Part shown: piece after piece, positions 25,821 through 33,653 of the stretch | How the letters are laid out: the number at the start of each line of letters is the position of its first letter | Numbering within the stretch: position 1 is the stretch's first letter | Assembly: GCA_020846135.1 (NCBI GenBank) | Contig: JADLEK010000019.1 | Coordinates: forward strand, 1-48,060 | Length of the DNA stretch: 48,060 nucleotides | Source: Gammaproteobacteria bacterium | GTDB lineage: Bacteria > Pseudomonadota > Gammaproteobacteria > Competibacterales > Competibacteraceae | Direction of reading: 5' to 3' | The notes under the pieces: generated by a model | Database searches by the model: none | Seen by the model: the letters and a program-made list of their open reading frames with translations, nothing else | Told to the model about the DNA's origin: nothing | Made by a program: the position numbers and the translations under genes

Positions 25821-25975
25821 AGTTTCCCCTGATAAATTTAAAAATCAATAGCTTATTTGAGATAATGTGCGCAATCGCGGTTATAAAACAAAGGATGCCT
25901 TGTTGCAAACGGTGCTGCCGCCCACCAAAATCCCGCACTTTGATCATGGCGCGGCAGCGCTGAGGCCCCCTGACG

Positions 25976-27085
25976 ATGGCGACAATAACCCCAGGTTCGC
26001 GCTTCAGCCATGATCAGCCCGGCTGCGTCGGCGTCCTGCTGACCAATCTGGGTACGCCCGATGCGCCGACTCCGGCTGCGGTGCGCCGCTATCTGGCTGA
26101 ATTTTTATGGGATTCACGGGTAGTGGAACTGCCTCGCCTGCTGTGGTGGCTGATTTTGCATGGCGTCATTCTGCGCATCCGCCCGGCCCGCTCAGCCCGC
26201 AAGTATCAAACCATCTGGACCCCGGAAGGTTCGCCGTTGCTGGCGATCACCCGCCAGCAGGCGGCGGCGATCAGCGCAATGCTGGCCGATTCATGCCCAA
26301 GACCGGTGCGGGTTGCGGTGGGAATGCGCTACGGCAACCCGTCCATCGCCGCAGGGCTGGCTGAATTGCGGGCTGCCAGCGTGCGCCGGTTGCTGATCTT
26401 GCCGCTGTATCCGCAATACTCCGCTACCACCGTTGCATCTACTTTCGACGCCGTCGCCGCCGAACTGCGAACCTGGCGCTGGCTGCCGGAAGTGCGATTT
26501 ATCAGCCATTATCACGACGATCCCGGCTATCTGGATGCCCTGGACACCAGCCTCCGCGCCGCGAATCTTGAAACGCCGGACGAACGGTTGCTGTTCTCAT
26601 TCCACGGCCTGCCCAAACGGAATTTGCTGGCCGGTGATCCCTATTATTGCCAGTGTCATCAAACCGCCCGGTTGGTTGCGGAACGGCTGGGACTTGCGCC
26701 CGACACTTGGGCGGTCGCGTTCCAGTCCCGATTTGGCCGGGCTGAATGGCTGCAACCTTATGCGAACTCGTTGCTGACCGAATGGGCGCGAACCGGGGTC
26801 AAGCGGGTGGCAGTGGTCTGTCCCGGATTCGCCGCCGATTGTCTGGAAACCCTGGAGGAGATTGCGATGGAAAATCGCCAGACCTTTCTGGATAGCGGCG
26901 GCGAGCATTACCGCTATATTCCGGCGTTGAACGCTGCGCCGGATCATATTGCCGCGCTGACTGCCCTGATCCACCGCCATGCCGCCGGCTGGCCGGAATT
27001 CAGTCCTGATTATGGCGCTGGAGCCGTCGCCGCTGAAGCAGCAGCTCGCTGTCATCGGGCGCTGGCGCTGGGCGCGGCTGCCTGA
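25976..27085 (+). CDS. hemH: Ferrochelatase
   Basis: A 369-residue ferrochelatase, which inserts Fe(II) into protoporphyrin IX in the last step of heme synthesis. Landmarks are GVLLTNLGTPDAPTPAAVRRYL, FLWDSRVVELPRLLW, YQTIWTPEGSPLLAIT, VAVGMRYGNPSIA, LPLYPQYSATTVASTFDAV, the active-site motif LLFSFHGLPKRNLL with its catalytic His, FQSRFGRAEWLQPY and VVCPGFAADCLETLEEI. The C-terminal tail is slightly longer than E. coli HemH. The 155-bp gap before it holds nothing recognisable. A small secreted peptide gene follows 20 bp downstream and may be cotranscribed. Confidence 0.95.
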   Translation: MATITPGSRFSHDQPGCVGVLLTNLGTPDAPTPAAVRRYLAEFLWDSRVVELPRLLWWLILHGVILRIRPARSARKYQTIWTPEGSPLLAITRQQAAAISAMLADSCPRPVRVAVGMRYGNPSIAAGLAELRAASVRRLLILPLYPQYSATTVASTFDAVAAELRTWRWLPEVRFISHYHDDPGYLDALDTSLRAANLETPDERLLFSFHGLPKRNLLAGDPYYCQCHQTARLVAERLGLAPDTWAVAFQSRFGRAEWLQPYANSLLTEWARTGVKRVAVVCPGFAADCLETLEEIAMENRQTFLDSGGEHYRYIPALNAAPDHIAALTALIHRHAAGWPEFSPDYGAGAVAAEAAARCHRALALGAAA

Positions 27086-27105
27086 GTGATCGGGAGAATA
27101 TTGCC

Positions 27106-27264
27106 ATGAGGATTCGCTTCCATTTCCGGTGGTTCTGTGTTGCGCCAGTCCTGTTTCTATCCGTTGTGGCGAATGCCCAATCCGGTCAGGAGATTCCCAA
27201 GGATGGCGTTTGTCCCACCGGCTATCACACCGAAGGTCATTATTGCGTCGGCAACCGGCGCTGA
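27106..27264 (+). CDS. Small secreted two-cysteine peptide
   Basis: A 52-residue reading frame that starts at an ATG preceded by GGGAGA at suitable distance. The N-terminus (MRIRFHFRWFCVAPVLFLSV) followed by VANA is a signal peptide with a predicted cut before QSGQ. The mature part, about 28 residues, holds the motif CPTGYHTEGHYCV, which is typical of many tiny exported proteins in gammaproteobacteria with no assigned role; the two cysteines could form a disulfide. The stop is TGA at 27262-27264. It sits 20 bp after hemH on the same strand. Confidence 0.65.
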   Translation: MRIRFHFRWFCVAPVLFLSVVANAQSGQEIPKDGVCPTGYHTEGHYCVGNRR

Positions 27265-27268
27265 TCGT

Positions 27269-27545
27269 TTAGCGTCTGACCCGAAAGGGGTAGAGCGGGT
27301 TAGGCGTTTGGGATTTCCGGTAATCCACTAGCGCATCCAGATGCGTGATCCAAGCCCGTCTCATCGCGGCAGGCTCAAGCCGGACTTTTTTTAACCAGCC
27401 CAGTTCGATTTTCAGTCGCCCGATCTCGCTATCCAGATGATCCGCATACAGATGATCCGCGTCGCCCACTTCCGCTACGGGTTGGGGACCCCGTTTGCCT
27501 TCAACCAGGCTGCGGGCTTGGTCAAGAATCGCTTTTTTCCAGCGC
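27269..27545 (-). pseudogene. Remnant of an IS3-family transposase OrfA
   Basis: The minus frame reads WKKAILDQARSLVEGKRG, then LYADHLDSEIGRLKIELGWL and KKVRLEPAAMRRAWI. This corresponds to the C-terminal leucine-zipper part of IS3-family OrfA (usual form LYAEIGRLKMELDWLKKK) and the start of OrfB, after which the frame ends. No helix-turn-helix N-terminus and no DDE catalytic part are present, and a short duplicated segment (cagatgatccgc twice) lies inside. It is a decayed insertion-sequence fragment in the gap upstream of btaA. Confidence 0.65.
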
Positions 27546-27633
27546 CCCCTGGTTCAACCGCTTCCCTCAAAACCTGACGCTGAATCATGAATGAACCAAG
27601 CGGTTACGCCGTTTCCGACTCCGCAACGGGTTC

Positions 27634-27677
27634 CCACCATCAAACAGTCATAGCAACGCCATCATTCTGTTATCACC
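27634..27677 (+). promoter_or_regulatory. Candidate Pho box upstream of btaA
   Basis: Four consecutive 11-bp units carry heptamers CCACCAT (27634), CAGTCAT (27645), ACGCCAT (27656) and CTGTTAT (27667), each followed by four bases. The PhoB-binding consensus is direct repeats of CTGTCAT with an 11-bp period; two units match at 6 of 7 positions. The site lies about 50 bp before the btaA ATG at 27726. The assignment is by pattern only. Confidence 0.5.
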
Positions 27678-27725
27678 CGCTTTCACACTCCCCGGCCAGT
27701 GTTCGGCAACCTTGGCTCAAAGCGG

Positions 27726-28901
27726 ATGGTTAAGCAACTCAGCGCCAAACTCGGCAATCACGCCCACGATCTGTTGTTCAAGACGATTCACCAGCGTTAT
27801 CTGATCTACAACATGTGCTGGGAAGACCCGCGCATCGACCGGCAACTGCTGGGTCTGGATCAGCACAGCAAGGTGGTGGTGCTCACCAGCGCCGGCTGCA
27901 ACGCGCTGGACTATCTGCTGGATGCGCCAGCGGAAGTTCACGCGGTCGATGTCAATCCCCGGCAGAACGCCTTGCTGCAGCTCAAGCTGGCGCTGATCGC
28001 CCGGGGTGATTTCGGCGATCTGGAGCAAATGTTTCGGCAGGGATCGCATCCGCGCTTCCGGGAGTTGTACACCGCGCTGCGCCCGCAGTTGCCCCACTAC
28101 GCGGCGGCGTTCTGGGACAAGAAAATCGCCTATTTCGACGCCGACAACCGCAAGCACTCGTTCTATTACCACGGCACCTGCGGCATGGTGGCCTGGCTGG
28201 TCAGCCGGCAACTGCTCAGATCGGGACGCAAGCTGCGCGGCTATCTGTTTGATCTGCTCGACGCCCAGACCCTCGATGAGCAGCGGGCGCTATACCAGAA
28301 GATCGAACCGGCGCTGTGGGGACGGTTCAGCGTGTGGCTGCTGCGGCAACCGACCGCGCTGGCCATGCTCGGGGTGCCGCGCCCGCAAATCCGGCTGATT
28401 CAGCAACAGTATCCCGGCGGCATCATCGGCTATGTGAGCGACAAGCTGCGCCATGTCCTGACCGAGGTGCTGATTCATGACAACTACTTCTGGCGGGCTT
28501 ATCTGACCGGTTCCTACACCGAACGATGCTGCCCCAATTATCTGCGCGAAGAAAACTTCACCCGCTTGCAGAGCCATCTCGACCGGGTGCATAGCCATGA
28601 CGCCACCGTCAGCGATTTTCTCCGCGCCCATCCCGGCCAGTACAGCCATTTTATCCTGCTCGATCATCAGGACTGGCTGGCCTGGCACCAGCCACAGGCT
28701 TTGGACGAAGAATGGCGGCTGATTCTGGCCAACAGCCGTCCGGGCAGCCGGATTCTGCTGCGCTCGGCGAGCGACGATGTCAACTTCCTGCCGGACTGGA
28801 CCCGCGAGGCGTTGCGCTTCTTTCCGGCGCTGACCGAGCCGCTGCACCTTCAGGATCGGGTCGGCACTTACGGCAGTCTGCATTTTGCGGAGGTGGTATG
28901 A
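27726..28901 (+). CDS. btaA: BtaA-like S-adenosylmethionine:diacylglycerol 3-amino-3-carboxypropyl transferase (DUF3419)
   Basis: A 391-residue DUF3419 protein (400 if the GTG at 27699 is used). BtaA moves the aminocarboxypropyl group of SAM onto diacylglycerol, giving diacylglyceryl-homoserine, the first step of betaine lipid (DGTS) synthesis at the inner membrane. Family landmarks are RYLIYNMCWEDPRIDRQLL, VVVLTSAGCNALDYLLD, EVHAVDVNPRQNALLQLKLA (the SAM-binding region), and a later HFILLDHQDWLAWHQP and SRPGSRILLRSA. The length is as for Rhodobacter BtaA. It overlaps btaB by 4 bp, and a candidate Pho box lies upstream. DUF3419 also covers less-studied proteins, but the btaB partner makes BtaA likely. 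Confidence 0.88.
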   Translation: MVKQLSAKLGNHAHDLLFKTIHQRYLIYNMCWEDPRIDRQLLGLDQHSKVVVLTSAGCNALDYLLDAPAEVHAVDVNPRQNALLQLKLALIARGDFGDLEQMFRQGSHPRFRELYTALRPQLPHYAAAFWDKKIAYFDADNRKHSFYYHGTCGMVAWLVSRQLLRSGRKLRGYLFDLLDAQTLDEQRALYQKIEPALWGRFSVWLLRQPTALAMLGVPRPQIRLIQQQYPGGIIGYVSDKLRHVLTEVLIHDNYFWRAYLTGSYTERCCPNYLREENFTRLQSHLDRVHSHDATVSDFLRAHPGQYSHFILLDHQDWLAWHQPQALDEEWRLILANSRPGSRILLRSASDDVNFLPDWTREALRFFPALTEPLHLQDRVGTYGSLHFAEVV

Positions 28902-29557
28902 GTCTTTCTGAACAGGTCTGGGGCGCCGTCACGGCGGATACTGCGACGCTGACCCGTTACTACCGCTGGCACGCCCGGCTGTATGACGCCACCCGCTGGA
29001 GTTTTCTGTTTGGGCGGACGGCGCTGATCCGTGCAATCGCTGCTGATTCGCAGCCGCGCCGGATTCTGGAAATCGGCTGCGGCACCGGCAGCAATTTGCT
29101 CTATCTCCACCGTCAGTTTCCCGATGCCGCCATCACCGGGCTGGATTTGTCGGCGGACATGCTGGCGCAAGCCCGGCGCAAGCTGGCGACCCACCCGGCG
29201 TGGGGTCAGCGGATCAAGCTGATCCAATGGCGCTATGACCAGGCGCTGAACCGGGAGCCGGGCTTTGATCTGATCGTATTTTCCTACTGCCTGTCGATGA
29301 TCAATCCCGGCTGGGAGCAGGCGCTGGAAGCAGCGCGGCGCGATTTGCAACCGGGCGGACGGCTGGCGGTGGTCGATTTTCACGACAGCCGGTTTGCCGG
29401 ATTCCGGCGCTGGATGGGCGTCAACCATGTGCGGATGGACGGTCATCTGCTGCCGCGCCTGACCGCGCTGTGCCCGCCAGTGACCCAGAGCTTGCACAAC
29501 GCCTATGGCGGCGGCTGGCGCTACTTCCAGTTCATTGGGCAAAAACCGGGCGGGTGA
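28898..29557 (+). CDS. btaB: BtaB-like SAM-dependent N-methyltransferase
   Basis: A 219-residue class I methyltransferase. The SAM site is RILEIGCGTGSNLLYLH with the following acidic strand AITGLDLSADMLAQARRKL, and a later FDLIVFSYCLSMINPGWEQAL. In the betaine lipid pathway BtaB adds three methyl groups to the amine of diacylglyceryl-homoserine to give DGTS. The ATG at 28898 overlaps the btaA stop (ATGA), so the two are translationally coupled; a longer in-frame version from 28712 only shadows btaA. The plcP gene begins 4 bp after its stop. The family alone is generic; the call rests on the coupling with btaA. Confidence 0.87.
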   Translation: MSLSEQVWGAVTADTATLTRYYRWHARLYDATRWSFLFGRTALIRAIAADSQPRRILEIGCGTGSNLLYLHRQFPDAAITGLDLSADMLAQARRKLATHPAWGQRIKLIQWRYDQALNREPGFDLIVFSYCLSMINPGWEQALEAARRDLQPGGRLAVVDFHDSRFAGFRRWMGVNHVRMDGHLLPRLTALCPPVTQSLHNAYGGGWRYFQFIGQKPGG

Positions 29558-29561
29558 AATC

Positions 29562-30377
29562 ATGGCGTCCCTGCATTGCCGTTCCCTGTGGATTTCCGAT
29601 GTGCATCTCGGCTTCAAGGAATGCAAGGCCGAGTTTCTGCTTGACTTTCTACGCCAGAGCGAGTGCGAGCGGCTGTATCTGATCGGCGATCTGATCGACT
29701 TCTGGAGCCTGCAAAAAGGCGGACGCTGGTCAGCGACGCACGGCGAGGTGCTGAAAGCCATTCTGGCCAAGGTGCGGGCCGGAACGCGGGTGATCTATGT
29801 GCCGGGCAATCATGATGAAGTGGCGCGGGATTATCTCGGCCTGCGGATCGGCGAGATTGAGATTGTCCCGGAGATCATTCACGTCACCGCCGATGGCCGG
29901 CGCTTTCTGGTCACGCACGGCGATGAATGCGATAGCGCGGTGCGCTGTGGCGGGCCGTTGCTGAACGGGCTGGGCGACTGGGCCTACGATCTGCTGCTGT
30001 TCCTCAACCGCTGGTACAACCGCTGGCGACGGCGACTGAATTATCCCTACTGGTCGCTGGCCAGCTTCCTCAAGCAGCGGATTGGCCGGGCGACCGCTTA
30101 TATCGCCCGGTTTGAAGCAGCGGCGGCTCATGAAGCGATGCGGCGCGGGTTGGACGGGGTGATCTGCGGCCATATTCATCATGCCGCCTTGCGCGAGCTT
30201 CACGGGGTGTTGTACTGCAACGACGGCGACTGGGTGGAAAGCTGCACGGCGCTGGCAGAACGCCAGGACGGGACGTTGGAAATCCTGCACTGGACTGAGC
30301 AGCAGGCGGTGGTGATGGCGCGGGAGCCGCGCGGCTTGCCGGAGACTGCGCCGGTTCCGGGCTGGGCGGCAGGGTGA
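29562..30377 (+). CDS. plcP: PlcP-type phospholipase C (LpxH-like metallophosphoesterase)
   Basis: A 271-residue calcineurin-like phosphoesterase. Metal motifs are in order: LWISDVHLGFKE (D, H), LIGDLIDFW, VPGNHDEVARDY, VTHGDECDSAV and GVICGHIHHA, ending DGDWVESCTALAE. This is the pattern of the Sinorhizobium PlcP group, whose members release phosphocholine or phosphoethanolamine from membrane phospholipids under phosphate limitation and hand diacylglycerol to P-free lipid synthesis. The same fold includes UDP-diacylglucosamine hydrolase LpxH, so a general annotation as LpxH is the alternative; the NDGDWVESCTAL end and the btaAB operon favour PlcP. The ATG at 29562 follows the btaB stop by 4 bp. 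Confidence 0.85.
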   Translation: MASLHCRSLWISDVHLGFKECKAEFLLDFLRQSECERLYLIGDLIDFWSLQKGGRWSATHGEVLKAILAKVRAGTRVIYVPGNHDEVARDYLGLRIGEIEIVPEIIHVTADGRRFLVTHGDECDSAVRCGGPLLNGLGDWAYDLLLFLNRWYNRWRRRLNYPYWSLASFLKQRIGRATAYIARFEAAAAHEAMRRGLDGVICGHIHHAALRELHGVLYCNDGDWVESCTALAERQDGTLEILHWTEQQAVVMAREPRGLPETAPVPGWAAG

Positions 30378-30470
30378 GGAGGCTTATTAGTTGTGCCGCA
30401 TCAGCAGTTCCCGGCACAGTGACGGTCGTTGGGCATAGCACTCCTCAACACTCTGTTCTCTCAGCTCAAT

Positions 30471-30500
30471 AGATATCCAGAGATATCCAGAGATATCCAG
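30471..30500. repeat. Three tandem copies of a 10-bp unit
   Basis: agatatccag is repeated three times perfectly, just beyond the stop codon of the oxygenase gene in the gap where plcP and that gene converge. No hairpin or U-run is evident in this 142-bp gap. Confidence 0.9.
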
Positions 30501-30519
30501 GCAACGTCATCAAGGATGC

Positions 30520-31326
30520 CTAAGTCCATAATGCCCGAACGCCAAAATAGGCGACGTCCTTGAAGCGGCGCAGCGCGCCTTTGAGCAATGAGGATTGTGG
30601 CCGGGTGCAGAAGGTCATGCTGAGCATGATCCGCAATTCGTTTTCCTGTAACCGGGTGACCTTGTGAAACACCCGTGCGCCTTCAAACACAATCAGCGTA
30701 TTGGGCGGAGTCGGTATCGTCACCTCCTGATCGTTCTGGCGGATCGCCAATTGCGCCGAGGACAGTCGATCCTCCTGCAGATGGTGATTGACCAGCGGCA
30801 ACAGTACCGTGAAATGGCGACCCTGGTAGAAGTTGTAGTCGTAGTGCCAGCCAATGTGATCGCGTGGCCGGGCATAAAACAGCAGCGAGCAGGAACTCTG
30901 ATCATTGATCGGCGTCGGCAGCACCGGTTCGCCGATCACCGCTGAACATAGCCGGCGCAGGTAGTCCGACTGGTAAAGAGCGACGATTTCCGGGGCGGTC
31001 TCATATAAATTCTCATAGGCGATGGTTCCCCCCTGTTTATGCGCCGGGAAATAGCTGCGTTCGGTCTGCCCGAAGCGCAGCGCGCAGGTTTGCACCATCG
31101 CAAAGGTAGATTCCGGCAGCGGCTTGGGGAGAACCGCGATCCGCTGCTGAAAGTCCGGCAACGGTTCGGGCAGGCCGGTGGGCAGGTTCAGTCGGTTCCC
31201 CGTGGCAACGATGAGATCGCGCTGGCGGGTCTGCAACTGATGATATTGATGTTGCTTGTGCAGCTTGAGGCCGGTAAAGGCCAATGCACCGGCGACCGTG
31301 GGGATTAGCAGAATTTCGGTCAGCAT
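30520..31326 (-). CDS. Membrane-anchored 2-oxoglutarate/Fe(II)-dependent dioxygenase
   Basis: A 268-residue protein from the ATG at 31326. An N-terminal hydrophobic segment (ILLIPTVAGALAFTGLKL) is followed by a basic stretch, suggesting a membrane anchor. The double-stranded beta-helix core shows the iron ligands H161-x-D163 in IGWHYDYNFYQG and a distal H221 (GARVFHKVTRL), with R232 (NELRIMLSMTF) placed to bind 2-oxoglutarate. The enzyme should hydroxylate or desaturate a substrate at the membrane. The substrate is unknown. It lies between plcP and agt, opposite in direction to both, so a link to lipid headgroup modification is possible but only inferred. Confidence 0.75.
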   Translation of the reverse strand: MLTEILLIPTVAGALAFTGLKLHKQHQYHQLQTRQRDLIVATGNRLNLPTGLPEPLPDFQQRIAVLPKPLPESTFAMVQTCALRFGQTERSYFPAHKQGGTIAYENLYETAPEIVALYQSDYLRRLCSAVIGEPVLPTPINDQSSCSLLFYARPRDHIGWHYDYNFYQGRHFTVLLPLVNHHLQEDRLSSAQLAIRQNDQEVTIPTPPNTLIVFEGARVFHKVTRLQENELRIMLSMTFCTRPQSSLLKGALRRFKDVAYFGVRALWT

Positions 31327-31651
31327 GGGAAATTTTGATCGTGATGGAGTTGTTACTGTCTCGGACTTTCGCCTGATTCCCTCAGCTGAAAAAAGCCAGG
31401 CTAAAACCCGCACCGCGAATTTCAGAAACCCGCTTTATTCCCGCAAATAACCCCAAGTATGCAGCCATTGATTGCGGGCCTCTCGAGTACCAAGCAAAAT
31501 AATCGGATATTTTTATGACATTCTTGTTGCGGAGAACTCATTCAAGATGACGACAAAGGGAAATTTCGCCAGTGCGAGATTCCTCTTTGAGTTTAAATGG
31601 CATATCACACATAAACCGGCACCGATAATCCGAAACAAGCTTGGAGCCATC

Positions 31652-31720
31652 ACACGCTGAGTAACACGCGCTGAGTAACACGCGCTGAGTAACACGCGCT
31701 GAGTAACACGCGCTGAGTAA
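31652..31720. repeat. Tandem array of a 14-bp unit between the oxygenase gene and agt
   Basis: The unit gtaacacgcgctga recurs with 14-bp period; the GTAA steps fall at 31661, 31675, 31689, 31703 and 31717, and an imperfect unit starts the array. It ends about 42 bp before the agt ATG. The divergent gap 31327-31762 (436 bp) is otherwise AT-richer than its surroundings and must hold both promoters; I see no clear Pho box, tRNA or further gene in it. Confidence 0.9.
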
Positions 31721-31762
31721 CCCAAGCGCCGGGAAATAATCTGCTCTCGGAAACTAGAACCC

Positions 31763-32932
31763 ATGAAAATCCTAATGCTAACGGATGTCTATTTCCCGCG
31801 CGTGAACGGCGTTTCCACTTCAATTCAAACCTTTCGGCGCGAATTGCGGGAATTGGGGCACGAAATTTGGGTGGTGGCGCCAGAGTATGGCCGGCCGACA
31901 GCCGATGAACGGGATATCGACCGGATTATTTCCCGCCGGGTCTTGTTCGATCCCGAGGATCGGATGATGCGGCCTCGGTTGCTGGCCCGCCGATTGGAAA
32001 GTTTTCAACATTCCAATTTCGATCTGGTTCACGTTCAGACGCCTTTTGTCGCTCACTACGCGGGCCTGCGGCTGGCCCGACGGTTGGGAATACCTTGTGT
32101 TGAGACCTATCACACTTTTTTCGAGGAATACCTGTTTCATTACCTGCCAATCCTGCCAAAGGGCGTCTGGCGGGCGGTGGCTAGATGGTTGTCGCGCCGA
32201 CAATGCAACCACCTGGATGGACTGGTGGTGCCTTCGCAAGCGATGCTCGAGGTATTAGTTCGATATGGAGTGCGGACGAAGATGCGAGTGATTCCGACCG
32301 GGATGCCAGAGGATAACTTCCAGGAAGGGGATGGCGTCGCGTTTCGCGCCCAGCACGGTATCGACCGCGATCAACCGGCGCTGGTGTATGTGGGCCGGGT
32401 GGCGTTCGAGAAAAACATCGAGTTTCTACTGCGCGTGGTTCATATACTGAAGCGGACGACCCATCCCGAGGTCATGTTGATCGTCGCCGGCGAGGGGCCT
32501 GCGAAAAACCGGCTGCGCCGTCAGGGAAGCGCGCTGGGGTTGGAAAACAATCTGCGCTTCGTCGGTTACTTGGCGCGCGGCGCCGATTTAAGCAGTTGCT
32601 ATCAGGCCGGCGATGTCTTCGTCTTCGCCTCGCGGACCGAGACGCAAGGACTGGTGCTGTTGGAGGCGATGAGTCTCGGAGTGCCGGTGGTCTCTACCGC
32701 CATCATGGGCACCCGCGATATCCTGGCGGCGGGACAGGGTGCGCTAATCGCCGAGGAGGACATCCTGCATTTCGCCGCCCAGGTTCGCCGGTTGCTGGAC
32801 GATGCGGAATTACGGCGGCGATTGGGCGAAGAAGGCCGAGTTTATGCCGGACAGTGGACGGCGCAGGGGCCAGCTCAGGCATTGCTGGCGTTTTATCAAG
32901 ACCTTCTGGACCAGCGATCCAGGGCTGAATAA
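31763..32932 (+). CDS. agt: GT4 glycosyltransferase, Agt/SqdX-like, likely diacylglycerol glycosyltransferase
   Basis: A 389-residue GT-B glycosyltransferase of family 4. The N-terminal acceptor domain begins MKILMLTDVYFPRVNGVSTS and includes HVQTPFVAHYAGL and ETYHTFFEEY; the C-terminal nucleotide-sugar domain has YVGRVAFEKNIEFLLRVV, IVAGEGPAKNRLR and the E-x7-E motif in ASRTETQGLVLLEAMSLGVP. Family knowledge: Agt in phosphate-starved alpha- and gammaproteobacteria and SqdX/MGD-type relatives put glucose, glucuronate or sulfoquinovose on diacylglycerol. Donor sugar cannot be read from the sequence. Its presence beside plcP matches the plcP-agt pairing of lipid remodelling clusters. Alternative: a capsule or LPS mannosyltransferase. 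Confidence 0.78.
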   Translation: MKILMLTDVYFPRVNGVSTSIQTFRRELRELGHEIWVVAPEYGRPTADERDIDRIISRRVLFDPEDRMMRPRLLARRLESFQHSNFDLVHVQTPFVAHYAGLRLARRLGIPCVETYHTFFEEYLFHYLPILPKGVWRAVARWLSRRQCNHLDGLVVPSQAMLEVLVRYGVRTKMRVIPTGMPEDNFQEGDGVAFRAQHGIDRDQPALVYVGRVAFEKNIEFLLRVVHILKRTTHPEVMLIVAGEGPAKNRLRRQGSALGLENNLRFVGYLARGADLSSCYQAGDVFVFASRTETQGLVLLEAMSLGVPVVSTAIMGTRDILAAGQGALIAEEDILHFAAQVRRLLDDAELRRRLGEEGRVYAGQWTAQGPAQALLAFYQDLLDQRSRAE

Positions 32933-32991
32933 GCAACCATTTCCTGTGAATGGCTTTACACTAGCCCAATGAGTGCTGGCGCAACGGTTCC

Positions 32992-33585
32992 TTAGGCGGG
33001 ATCGGATCGGGTGTGGCCAACGGCGTAGGCAGGGATTCGGTAGCCCCATAGCGATATGCGGGCCAGGCAATTTCGCAAAATTCGCTTCACATCGAATGAC
33101 TGGCTCGAAACGAGCCGCCTTGCGCTCCAATCGGAGTTCGAGCTGATCCGTGCGTCGACTTCGTTCAGAACTCGCTCCACCCAAGCCGGATCGTCGGGTG
33201 AAACGACCAGGACCGCGAACTGATGGTCAGCTCCTTCCATCGCGACCCCCGGCGAGTCGTCGATGTGCAGATCAATCAGGAAGGCGGGCGGGTATTTCGA
33301 CGGCCCGCGTCGTCCGACCGTCCGTTCATGCAGGGTCTGATTGATCACCCCCTCAACCGGAATCCCCATGCTCCTGAACCAGGATTTCAGGTAGTGCGCG
33401 GGGCGATTTGAACTGGTGTAAATCCAGATTCGACATCCCCTGCGAGTCAACTCTTTCATCAGTGCGTGGGTGCCGTGCCGGAGCCGTTCGGGGTACCGCC
33501 AGCGCGACCACCAGCGGACATATTGCTCAGCAGGCACGGACGGCCCGCAAATCAGCGTATCGTCGATATCGAAGGAAATTCGCAC
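32992..33585 (-). CDS. HAD-superfamily hydrolase
   Basis: A 197-residue HAD protein if translation begins at the GTG at 33585 (VRISFDIDDTLICG). A TTG at 33657 overlapping the ppk stop (TTGA) would give 24 further residues. Motif I is DIDDT with the nucleophile and acid Asp, motif II is IYTSSN, and motif IV is HIDDSPG. A small helical cap region with YVRWWSRWRYPERLR lies after motif I. HAD enzymes of this size are phosphatases of small molecules or nucleotides. It follows ppk1 directly and may release phosphate from an intermediate, but the substrate is unknown. The C-terminal tail is basic. Confidence 0.75.
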   Translation of the reverse strand: MRISFDIDDTLICGPSVPAEQYVRWWSRWRYPERLRHGTHALMKELTRRGCRIWIYTSSNRPAHYLKSWFRSMGIPVEGVINQTLHERTVGRRGPSKYPPAFLIDLHIDDSPGVAMEGADHQFAVLVVSPDDPAWVERVLNEVDARISSNSDWSARRLVSSQSFDVKRILRNCLARISLWGYRIPAYAVGHTRSDPA

Positions 33586-33653
33586 ATATTCACCAGGTTG
33601 ACCGCGTTTGAAGATGGCCGGCTGAGGGGTGGCAGCCGGCAGTTCGTTTCTAA

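Noticed and set aside
31414..31560. Pho box in the agt/oxygenase gap (TGTCATAAAAATATC on the minus strand)
   Set aside because: Only the first heptamer fits; the second unit does not resemble CTGTCAT.
31513..31764. Minus-strand 83-residue frame before agt
   Set aside because: Much of it is translation of the 14-bp tandem array and it has no ribosome site or recognisable domain.
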